Of a stretch of DNA of 5,348 bases, positions 1 to 4,886 are shown piece by piece. The stretch is taken from contig CAMFJO010000079.1 of assembly GCA_945956945.1 (NCBI GenBank), forward strand, positions 1 to 5,348. The letters are read 5' to 3'. The first letter of the stretch is position 1; each line of letters starts with the position of its first letter. The notes under the pieces are model-generated. The model worked only from the letters and a program-made list of their open reading frames with translations, searched no databases and was not told the origin of the DNA. Source of the stretch: an uncultured Legionellales bacterium. GTDB taxonomy: Bacteria > Pseudomonadota > Gammaproteobacteria > UBA1113. Position numbers and translations under genes: made by a program.

Positions 1-6
1 GACTAG

Positions 7-39
7 TCGTCGGCAGCGTCAGATGTGTATAAGAGACAG
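7..39 (+). other. Nextera read-1 transposase adapter (sequencing artefact)
   Basis: These 33 bases match, as I know it, the Illumina Nextera read-1 adapter: the 14-base primer part at 7-20 and the 19-base Tn5 mosaic end at 21-39. The preceding six bases (1-6, gactag) fit the last six bases of a Nextera i5 index (TCGACTAG). This is untrimmed library sequence at the contig end. It explains why the gene beginning at 307 on the minus strand stops abruptly at position 40. It should not be read as a Tn5 insertion. Confidence 0.97.
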
Positions 40-307
40 CTTGCTGCCTGGGTAAGAGCGTTACGCCATCGCTTAGGGCTAAATACCCCTTAGCCTGTTC
101 GGTTTGTCCATCGATCAGCGCGCGGCCGGCGGCTTGAATTTGATAAGAAGCCTTTTCATTGGGATCTTGAGCAAGATTTGCTTTTTTCAAGTAGTCATTT
201 ACCGACTGCGTATAATAAGCAGGCACTCCGGGTTCGGACTTGGGAACAAAAAAAGCACAACTGCATAATGCCAAAAAAAGCACAAAAATAGGTAATTTCT
301 TAAACAC
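40..307 (-). CDS. Lipoprotein, probable LpoA/LppC-like PBP activator, N-terminal part
   Basis: This frame is open from a GTG at 305-307 to the adapter junction, giving 89 codons without the 3' end. The first 17 residues form a lipoprotein signal: a short KK-containing n-region, a hydrophobic core (residues 5-14) and lipobox L14-C15-S16-C17, so Cys17 is the likely lipidated residue. After it comes a helical, Ala/Gln-rich stretch with a YYTQSVNDYLKKA segment and an AAGRALIDGQTEQAKGYL segment. This resembles the N-terminal TPR-like domain of LpoA/LppC, the outer-membrane lipoprotein that activates the peptidoglycan synthase PBP1A. The family call comes from remembered pattern; the C-terminal periplasmic-binding-like domain that would settle it is missing. 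GTG at 305-307 is chosen because GGAG lies 8 nt upstream; a GTG two codons earlier would be too close to it. The gene is divergent from hfq. Another TPR-like lipoprotein is the alternative. Confidence 0.72.
247..285. repeat. 14-bp direct repeat inside signal-peptide coding sequence
   Basis: The sequence caaaaaaagcacaa occurs at 247-260 and again at 272-285, a period of 25 bp. Both copies contain a run of seven A and lie in the stretch encoding the hydrophobic core and lipobox of the lipoprotein. Because 25 is not a multiple of 3, the two copies are read in different frames. Confidence 0.85.
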
Positions 308-315
308 TATCACAA

Positions 316-319
316 CTCC
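316..319 (-). promoter_or_regulatory. Ribosome binding site of the lipoprotein gene
   Basis: GGAG on the minus strand lies 8 nt before the GTG at 305-307. It decides the start, since no ATG in this frame has a comparable site. Confidence 0.65.
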
Positions 320-344
320 GCACAGAATAACCTCATTGCGTGGC

Positions 345-373
345 ATTATGACATATTTAGCCCTGCAATACAA
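345..373 (-). promoter_or_regulatory. Candidate sigma70 promoter for the lipoprotein gene
   Basis: On the minus strand, TTGTAT (368-373) and CATAAT (345-350) are separated by 17 bp. The -10 matches consensus at 5 of 6 positions, the -35 at 3 of 6. A start near 338 would give a leader of about 30 nt. The spacing supports it, but the region is AT-rich. Confidence 0.4.
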
Positions 374-477
374 AAATAAACTGCAAAAAAAGATGGTTTT
401 TTTATGTTTTTAGTTGTTTTTTCTCAACTGTCTATGGCATTTATCTTCTTCACATGTTAGACTGTTTTATCCATAGG

Positions 478-493
478 GTTAGGCTTTCCTAAC
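478..493. other. Small perfect hairpin in the lipoprotein-hfq intergenic region
   Basis: GTTAGG (478-483) pairs with CCTAAC (488-493) around a CTTT loop, a perfect 6-bp stem. No run of T follows on either strand, so it is not an intrinsic terminator. It lies about 100 bp upstream of hfq and could be an operator or have no function. Confidence 0.35.
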
Positions 494-541
494 AATTTGG
501 GTAATTCTAGTGGCCACGGATTAGGCGAATATACCTGCCTT

Positions 542-569
542 TTTACGTGCCACTCAATATTTATTTAAT
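542..569 (+). promoter_or_regulatory. Candidate hfq promoter
   Basis: TTTACG (542-547, 4 of 6) and TTTAAT (564-569, 5 of 6) are separated by 16 bp. Transcription would start near 576, leaving a very short leader that contains the AAGGAG site (578-583), 6 nt before the hfq ATG. Other promoters further upstream are possible; in other gammaproteobacteria hfq is often read from several. Confidence 0.35.
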
Positions 570-589
570 AAAGATACAAGGAGAATGTC

Positions 590-859
590 ATGTCAAAAGG
601 GCAATCGTTACAAGACCCTTTCTTAAATGCATTGCGTAAGGATAGAGTTCCCGTCTCTATCTATTTGGTGAATGGGATCAAGCTACAAGGGCAAATTGAA
701 GCATTTGATCAATTTGTCGTATTGTTAAAAAACTCCATCAGTCAATTGGTCTACAAACATGCTATTTCGACGGTCGTACCCGCACGCCCTGTGCATTTAA
801 ATGGTAGTCAAACAGCAGCAACAACGACAGAAGCCACTCAAGAAGGGGATTATGAATAA
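590..859 (+). CDS. hfq: RNA chaperone Hfq
   Basis: Hfq is the hexameric Sm-like RNA chaperone that pairs small RNAs with mRNAs and so controls translation and mRNA decay in the cytoplasm. The first 67 residues are nearly the classical gammaproteobacterial Hfq: the Sm1 region, including the [20 protein letters not shown] stretch (27-46), and the Sm2 region [10 protein letters not shown] (55-64). Proximal-face residues Q8, D9, F42, Y55, K56 and H57 are present, as are Y25 and K31 of the distal face. The rim patch reads R16-K17-D18-R19, where E. coli has RRER. The tail after residue 67 is short (about 22 residues), Ala/Thr-rich and ends acidic, against about 35 residues in E. coli. Total length is 89. 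The start is firm: AAGGAG lies 6 nt before the ATG. hflX follows in the same direction after a 163-nt gap, as in the usual hfq-hflX pair. Confidence 0.98.
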   Translation: MSKGQSLQDPFLNALRKDRVPVSIYLVNGIKLQGQIEAFDQFVVLLKNSISQLVYKHAISTVVPARPVHLNGSQTAATTTEATQEGDYE

Positions 860-920
860 AACTTCCTCGTTAAGGCACTGAAACGTATAAATATTTCGCT
901 ATCGTTCTTTTTTCTCTGTA

Positions 921-957
921 GGCCGTCATTGGCACTTCGCGCCTTGCAATGACGGCC
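921..957. repeat. Palindromic hairpin element between hfq and hflX (REP/MITE-like candidate)
   Basis: The 11-base arm 921-931 (ggccgtcattg) is the exact reverse complement of 947-957, enclosing 15 bases. Inside, on the minus strand, GGCGC and GTGCC can pair (one G-U) around GAA, so the minus-strand transcript would fold better than the plus. No T run follows on either side, which argues against an intrinsic terminator. The layout (gtcattgc arm, GC-rich centre with gcgaa) resembles interspersed palindromic repeats seen in many bacterial genomes. With one copy in view, repeat status is inference; it could also be a processing or attenuation hairpin between the two genes. Confidence 0.7.
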
Positions 958-1010
958 CATAGGAACAGCTGTGAGATCACATCAGCACTTTTCGATGAGC
1001 AGTTACAAAA

Positions 1011-1014
1011 AAGG
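1011..1014 (+). promoter_or_regulatory. Ribosome binding site setting the hflX TTG start
   Basis: AAGG lies 8 nt before TTG 1023-1025 and 11 nt before the second TTG at 1026-1028. An in-frame stop at 996-998 and the lack of any ATG or GTG between it and 1023 restrict the start to one of the two adjacent TTG codons. Confidence 0.6.
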
Positions 1015-1022
1015 TATTATTA

Positions 1023-2129
1023 TTGTTGACAATTAAAACGAACCCTCTAGCACTATTGATCCACGTGAATTTTCATGATTCAGAAAAAAGCGAGGATTTA
1101 GAAGAATTTAAATTACTCACCCTTTCTAGTGGATTAACACCGCATCACATCATACAAGCCTCTCGCGCTATACCGACTGCCAAATATTTTATAGGTACTG
1201 GCAAATTAACCGAAATAAAAAACTTATTAAACCACGATCCGGTCTCAGTGGTATTGGTTAATCACAATCTTTCACCCGCACAAAGTAGAAATTTGGAACA
1301 AGTATTACAGTGTCGCGTCATCGATCGCACTGAGCTGATTTTAGATATCTTTGCACAAAGAGCGCGTACTTTCGAGGGCATGTTACAAGTAGAACTCGCC
1401 CAATTAAAACATCTATCCACTCGCTTGATCCGCGGCTGGACGCATTTGGAACGACAAAAAGGGGGTATCGGTTTAAGAGGTCCCGGCGAATCGCAATTGG
1501 AAACCGATAGACGTTTGATCCGAAAACGTATTGCAACTATTAACCAGCGTTTAGATAAGGTGGCTGAACAACGCAGCCAAAATAGACATTCGCGAAAAAC
1601 CCACGGGATGCCCTGTATCGCTTTGGTGGGTTATACCAATGCCGGAAAATCCACCCTGTTTAATCGCTTGACTCGCAGCGATGCTTATGTGGCCGATCAA
1701 CTGTTTGCCACTTTAGATCCGACGTCGCGTCGTTGTTATATTCCCGAATTAGGCAATGTGATTATGATAGACACAGTGGGATTTATTCGCCATCTGCCAC
1801 CCGATTTGATTAAGGCTTTTAAAGCCACACTCGAAGAAACCTTACAAGCGGATTTATTATTGCATGTCATCGATAGGCACGATACTAAACGTCATGAGCA
1901 CAAAGAAGAGGTTCTCTCTATTATTCATGAGTTGGGTGCAGGCGCCATTCCTATATTACAAGTTAATAATAAATTGGATTTATTACCCGATTTAGAACCC
2001 AGCACGCAATACGATGAGAATGGTAGGCCCATTAAAGTACAACTCTCTAGCCGCAGCGGTGCGGGCATCCCTTTATTGTATGCGGCACTTAAAGCACTCT
2101 TACCTAATTCTTCAGATAAAACTAACTAA
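1023..2129 (+). CDS. hflX: Ribosome-associated GTPase HflX, lacking the C-terminal domain
   Basis: HflX is a GTPase (TRAFAC, Obg/HflX group) that binds the ribosome and splits stalled or heat-damaged 70S particles. The N-terminal HflX domain runs to about residue 190, with SPAQSRNLE, RVIDRTELILDIFAQRA and the glycine-rich RQKGGIGLRGPGE loop beginning at residue 144. The G domain follows: P-loop GYTNAGKST (203-211), Switch II/G3 DTVGF (250-254), G4 NKLD (316-319) and a G5-like SSRSGAG. All nucleotide-binding motifs are intact, so activity is expected. At 368 residues it ends just after the G domain, whereas E. coli HflX has 426 with about 50 more C-terminal residues. The 64-nt gap to the convergent J-like gene cannot hold that domain in any frame. 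The start is one of two adjacent TTG codons. It belongs with hfq upstream; hflK and hflC do not follow. Confidence 0.97.
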   Translation: MLTIKTNPLALLIHVNFHDSEKSEDLEEFKLLTLSSGLTPHHIIQASRAIPTAKYFIGTGKLTEIKNLLNHDPVSVVLVNHNLSPAQSRNLEQVLQCRVIDRTELILDIFAQRARTFEGMLQVELAQLKHLSTRLIRGWTHLERQKGGIGLRGPGESQLETDRRLIRKRIATINQRLDKVAEQRSQNRHSRKTHGMPCIALVGYTNAGKSTLFNRLTRSDAYVADQLFATLDPTSRRCYIPELGNVIMIDTVGFIRHLPPDLIKAFKATLEETLQADLLLHVIDRHDTKRHEHKEEVLSIIHELGAGAIPILQVNNKLDLLPDLEPSTQYDENGRPIKVQLSSRSGAGIPLLYAALKALLPNSSDKTN

Positions 2130-2193
2130 AAATTGGCTCGTTATGAAATATTATTAGAGGAACTAAAATAAACCGTGTCACTTTCGCTGTCTT

Positions 2194-3183
2194 TTATCTT
2201 GCTCTGGGACTCTTATTCTGAGGTTGTTCTTCTGGCTGCTTTATTTCTTCTTGTGAAGGCACTGGTTCTGCACTTTGATGTACTGGTCGTGGTTCTCGTA
2301 AAGAGGCTGGCATATTTTGGGCTGAGGTAGCAGTCCAAAACTCTAACTTGCGTGGCCGTTTCAGTGCAGAGATTAATAAGACTCTTGAATCTTCTGCAAC
2401 TGCCTGATTAATGGCCTCAATTTTTGTTGTGGAATTAAATCTGCCCGCAAGATTTGCGGCTGTATCGTCTGCATATTTTTTTTCATGCGGTGCTAGGGTT
2501 GAACTATAGCTCTCATAGGTAACAAGATGTTGGGTAATACCATAATAATCCTTTCTTCCCTCTTTATTGACTTCGCCTGCTCCAAAACCTAAACTAGAAA
2601 TACTTTTTAACCCATCCCCTGTTAAGCCTTGCTTTATACTAGCGGCTTTCAAGCCTTCAACAAAGCTAAATAGAACAAATTTATTGCTATCTTTACTCAC
2701 GGTAATAAGCCCGATGGGCGTGGCAGGAAGCTCGCTATTTTTTTTAGGCTTAATTGCTAATAAGAGCGTTTCTGTCTCCAAGTTACGATCATTTAATGCA
2801 ACTTTTAAGGTTTCCTTTTCCCTATTAAAGGACATTTTACGTGCTAAAATAGTTTCTTCAGAACCACCGGGTATATAGAGATACATCTCAGCTTTTCCAT
2901 CACAAAGGATTCTATCCACTTCTTCGGCGCTGGGGGCATTTCCTTTATAGTCAGAAACCTGATCGTATAAGGCTTTTTTATCAGGATCCGATAAAATTTC
3001 ATAAGCTTCTGCTACCAATAAATTGGCGGTAGTATAGCTAAACTCTTCAAAGTGTCTATTGGGACTAAGGTCTCGTAATCTGCTATGATAGGCTGTGCTT
3101 AACTTCACCGGATTATTGGCGTCTTCTTTACTAATCAGTAGAATCTCATAATAGTTCTTGATAGCGAACTCACCGGCAGCCAT
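2194..3183 (-). CDS. J-like domain protein with degenerate HPD; possible secreted effector
   Basis: The 329-residue product begins with a J-domain-like fold at about residues 8-78: NYYEIL (10-15), AYHSRLRDL (31-39) as helix II, and EAYEILSDPDKKALYDQ (59-75) as helices III-IV. The invariant HPD, which J proteins use to trigger Hsp70 ATP hydrolysis, aligns without gaps to S40-P41-N42, so canonical Hsp70 stimulation is unlikely. Residues 95-290 match no domain I recognise. The last 30 or so residues are Pro/Glu/Gln-rich and look disordered, with glutamates at -11, -12, -17 and -18 from the end. There is no signal peptide, membrane helix, zinc centre or DnaJ C-terminal domain. The ATG is preceded by AGG 8 nt upstream. 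The gene lies 122 nt downstream of rsmE on the same strand but seems to have its own promoter, with a PmrA-box-like repeat. That it is a Dot/Icm effector is inference; a cytoplasmic J-like adaptor is the alternative. Confidence 0.85.
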   Translation of the reverse strand: MAAGEFAIKNYYEILLISKEDANNPVKLSTAYHSRLRDLSPNRHFEEFSYTTANLLVAEAYEILSDPDKKALYDQVSDYKGNAPSAEEVDRILCDGKAEMYLYIPGGSEETILARKMSFNREKETLKVALNDRNLETETLLLAIKPKKNSELPATPIGLITVSKDSNKFVLFSFVEGLKAASIKQGLTGDGLKSISSLGFGAGEVNKEGRKDYYGITQHLVTYESYSSTLAPHEKKYADDTAANLAGRFNSTTKIEAINQAVAEDSRVLLISALKRPRKLEFWTATSAQNMPASLREPRPVHQSAEPVPSQEEIKQPEEQPQNKSPRAR

Positions 3184-3191
3184 TTCTATTA

Positions 3192-3195
3192 CCTA
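3192..3195 (-). promoter_or_regulatory. Ribosome binding site of the J-like gene
   Basis: TAGG on the minus strand, with AGG 8 nt before the ATG at 3181-3183. It is weak but well placed and supports the ATG start. Confidence 0.5.
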
Positions 3196-3219
3196 ATATT
3201 TAAACCTAATAGTAACTAC

Positions 3220-3225
3220 AGTATA
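3220..3225 (-). promoter_or_regulatory. -10 element of the J-like gene promoter
   Basis: TATACT on the minus strand matches TATAAT at 5 of 6 positions. A -35 at 17 bp (3243-3248) would read ATATTT, which is no match, so the promoter probably needs an activator. The start would be near 3213, a leader of about 30 nt. The -10 sits inside an imperfect palindrome (3215-3230, ACTAC arms) that could be an operator. Confidence 0.45.
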
Positions 3226-3246
3226 GTAGTCTGCTAACCATAAAAT

Positions 3247-3263
3247 ATTAAGAATTAATTAAC
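3247..3263 (-). promoter_or_regulatory. PmrA-box-like direct repeat upstream of the J-like gene
   Basis: On the minus strand the site reads GTTAAT, TAATT, CTTAAT: two half-sites five bases apart, an 11-bp period. PmrA of enterobacteria binds YTTAAK-N5-YTTAAK, and PmrA of Legionella and Coxiella a related repeat, cTTAATatT twice with two bases between. Here the promoter-proximal half continues as CTTAATATT, a full match; the distal half differs at its first base. The site overlaps the position of the missing -35 (3243-3248), where an activator that touches RNA polymerase would sit. In AT-rich DNA such a match can arise by chance. Confidence 0.42.
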
Positions 3264-3305
3264 ACTGTGATTAGATGAGATAATAGCTTGTTTTTCTATA
3301 CTTTT

Positions 3306-4034
3306 TTAAAAATCTCCTAAGCAATACTGCAAAATAGACAAGGATGCAATAGCCGCTGTTTCAGTGCGCAAAATACGCGGACCGAGGGTAATGGCTTTTA
3401 ATTCAGCTGCCACAGCGGCTTGTTCTTCTTCACGGCTAAATCCACCCTCACAGCCAATGAACAAGGCCGTTGATCGCGATTTTGCCTTTAATATTTCCTT
3501 GCAAGATTCTGTGGCCCGCGGTGATAAAAAAAGGCGTTGTTCGGCTGAGATTTTTTGCAAAGCTTCACGAAAAGAAATAATCGGGTTTAATTGGGTTAAA
3601 ATAGCCCGTCCTGATTGCTGCGTGGCGCTGATGATAATTTTTTGCCAATGTTGCTCTTTCTGATGAAATTGGTCGCTGCTTTGTTTTATATTGGAAAAAT
3701 CGCTGATAACCGGGGTTATTTCGCTCACCCCCAGTTCCACTGCTTTTTGTAGGGTTAAGTCCATGTGATCTTTTCTAGAGATGGCTTGCACCAAATGCAA
3801 AGCCAAAGGGGATTCATTGCGCACATCATATTGCTGCTCTAATTCTATTACAGCGCTTTTCTTATGAAGGTGTTTTAATATCCCTTTGAATTCACCCCCA
3901 TTGCCATTAAAAATAATCACTTCTGCACCTAATTTAAGGCGCAAAACATGTACCATATGGTGCGTCGCTGCTTCATCTAAGACACACTCTCCTAAGGACA
4001 AAGGTTTATTTTGATAAAATCGGGGAATTGACAT
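3306..4034 (-). CDS. rsmE: 16S rRNA (uracil1498-N3)-methyltransferase RsmE
   Basis: RsmE methylates N3 of U1498 in helix 44 of 16S rRNA, using S-adenosylmethionine, late in 30S assembly. It is a SPOUT-class (trefoil-knot) enzyme. The N-terminal PUA-like part has HHMVHVLRLKLG (25-36) and FNGNGGEFKG (42-51). The catalytic part has QKAVELGVSEITPV (96-109), SATQQSGRA (136-144), IGCEGGFSREE (193-203) and the knot motif LGPRILRTETA (217-227). Length, 242 residues, is normal. Two family motifs are changed: SER(C/S), after the ITPV stretch, reads S111-D112-F113-S114, and IGPEGG reads IGCEGG. The cofactor knot is intact, so I expect a working enzyme. The ATG start has AGG 6 nt upstream and an extended -10 promoter just beyond. 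It is divergent from the YgjP-type gene. Confidence 0.96.
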   Translation of the reverse strand: MSIPRFYQNKPLSLGECVLDEAATHHMVHVLRLKLGAEVIIFNGNGGEFKGILKHLHKKSAVIELEQQYDVRNESPLALHLVQAISRKDHMDLTLQKAVELGVSEITPVISDFSNIKQSSDQFHQKEQHWQKIIISATQQSGRAILTQLNPIISFREALQKISAEQRLFLSPRATESCKEILKAKSRSTALFIGCEGGFSREEEQAAVAAELKAITLGPRILRTETAAIASLSILQYCLGDF

Positions 4035-4055
4035 ACGGCACCTGTATTTTATTAA
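4028..4055 (+). promoter_or_regulatory. Candidate promoter of the YgjP-type gene
   Basis: A perfect TTGACA (4028-4033) and TATTAA (4050-4055, 4 of 6) are separated by 16 bp. The start would be near 4062, 17 nt before the ATG at 4079. The -35 overlaps the rsmE start codon (4032-4034, minus strand). Confidence 0.45.
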
Positions 4056-4066
4056 AGAAATGCGTT

Positions 4067-4096
4067 ATCATAGCAATTATGATGGAATCAGCTCAA
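4067..4096 (-). promoter_or_regulatory. rsmE promoter with extended -10
   Basis: On the minus strand, TTGAGC (4091-4096, 4 of 6) and TATGAT (4067-4072, 5 of 6) are separated by 18 bp, with TG one base before the -10 (extended -10). The start near 4060 gives a leader of about 25 nt carrying AGGTG (4039-4043). The -35 lies within the first codons of the YgjP-type gene. Confidence 0.6.
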
Positions 4097-4804
4097 GTTA
4101 CAATCTGGCCACCCCTGTACACCATAAAAAAAAGCACGCGCTCCAAACAGGTGCGGCTTAGCATACATCCGCAAACTGGCTTAACCATTCATTTACCCCA
4201 TTCTTTGAGGCGGCCCATTGACATAGATGCCTTGTTACTAGAAAAAAAATCGTGGATCTTAAAACACCTTCATTTATTGGAACAAACGCTCCCGAGAGAA
4301 GAAACGCTTTTGCCAACAACCTTATCTTTAGAGGCTATCGGGGAAACCTGGCAGATAGAGTATAAACCCAATTGCGCCAAACCTACCTTATTTGCTGCCG
4401 CGGGTTATAGGCTCGTCATTATGGATAAAGAGATACAGATTGATCGCACGCTTCGTTTATTGCATGCCTGGCTCAAAAAGAAAGGCGAAACACATCTAGT
4501 TCCCTGGTTAACACAATTAAGTCTGCAGCATCAACTTCTCTTTAACAAGGTGCAAATTCGCCATCAAAAAACACTGTGGGGAAGCTGTTCTTCAAGGCAA
4601 AATATACAATTAAATTATAAACTCCTTTTTCTACCCCCTCATTTGGCCGAACACATTTTATTGCATGAATTAAGTCATCTCAAACATTTAAATCACAGCC
4701 GTTCTTTTTGGCGTTTACTGACCAGTTTAGATCCGCATTGTCATCAGCATAATAGCGCATTGAAAACCATAGAGACGGAATTACCCGCATGGTTGTATGC
4801 TTAA
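4079..4804 (+). CDS. YgjP-like (DUF45) zinc metallopeptidase
   Basis: A 241-residue protein of the YgjP/DUF45 family, related in its active site to M48 and SprT/WLM zinc peptidases. Its substrate is unknown. The zinc site is complete: H196-E197-L198-S199-H200 and, five residues on, H206 in NHSRSFW; E197 would be the catalytic base. The upstream family signature WGSC (167-170) followed by an IQLNYKLLFLPPH stretch is present. The N-terminal part has the usual RSKQVRLSIHPQTGLTIHLP strand region. No signal peptide or membrane helix is seen once the start is set at 4079, so it should be cytoplasmic. The frame is open back to a TTG at 4028, but that start would overlap the rsmE start and the gene's own promoter. 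ATG 4079-4081 or 4082-4084 is preferred, though neither has a clear Shine-Dalgarno site. It is convergent with ubiB. Confidence 0.92.
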   Translation: MMESAQVTIWPPLYTIKKSTRSKQVRLSIHPQTGLTIHLPHSLRRPIDIDALLLEKKSWILKHLHLLEQTLPREETLLPTTLSLEAIGETWQIEYKPNCAKPTLFAAAGYRLVIMDKEIQIDRTLRLLHAWLKKKGETHLVPWLTQLSLQHQLLFNKVQIRHQKTLWGSCSSRQNIQLNYKLLFLPPHLAEHILLHELSHLKHLNHSRSFWRLLTSLDPHCHQHNSALKTIETELPAWLYA

Positions 4805-4834
4805 ATGATAGGATAGCACCGGAATATTATCTGA

Positions 4835-4846
4835 GCCCTATAGGGC
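4835..4846. repeat. 12-bp perfect palindrome between convergent genes
   Basis: gccctatagggc is self-complementary and lies in the 82-bp gap between the YgjP-type gene and ubiB. It has no unpaired loop and no T run follows, so it is not a standard terminator. It is the only dyad symmetry I see in this gap. Confidence 0.4.
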
Positions 4847-4886
4847 GTCATATTAACAAGAATCAGATAGATTTCTTTAGCGGCTA

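Noticed and set aside
21..39. Tn5/IS50 mosaic end as a sign of transposition
   Set aside because: It is joined to the Nextera primer sequence at the very end of the contig, so it comes from library preparation.
1026..1031. Perfect TTGACA at the beginning of hflX
   Set aside because: No acceptable -10 lies 16-18 bp downstream, and any transcript would start inside the coding region. It is best read as the second TTG codon plus ACA.
1318..1536. 72-codon minus-strand frame inside hflX
   Set aside because: It lies opposite highly conserved HflX sequence and resembles no protein I know, so it is a shadow frame.
2130..2171. Stop-codon read-through extension of hflX
   Set aside because: It adds 13 codons that do not resemble the HflX C-terminal domain, and nothing around the TAA suggests programmed read-through.
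2567..2878. 103-codon plus-strand frame opposite the J-like gene
   Set aside because: The J-domain reading on the minus strand is clearly coding. The plus frame has low-complexity composition and no family resemblance.
3364..3663. 99-codon plus-strand frame opposite rsmE
   Set aside because: It lies opposite conserved RsmE motifs and has no recognisable content.
4028..4078. Longer N-terminus for the YgjP-type protein from TTG 4028
   Set aside because: It would overlap the rsmE start codon and both promoters, and the added residues are not family-like.
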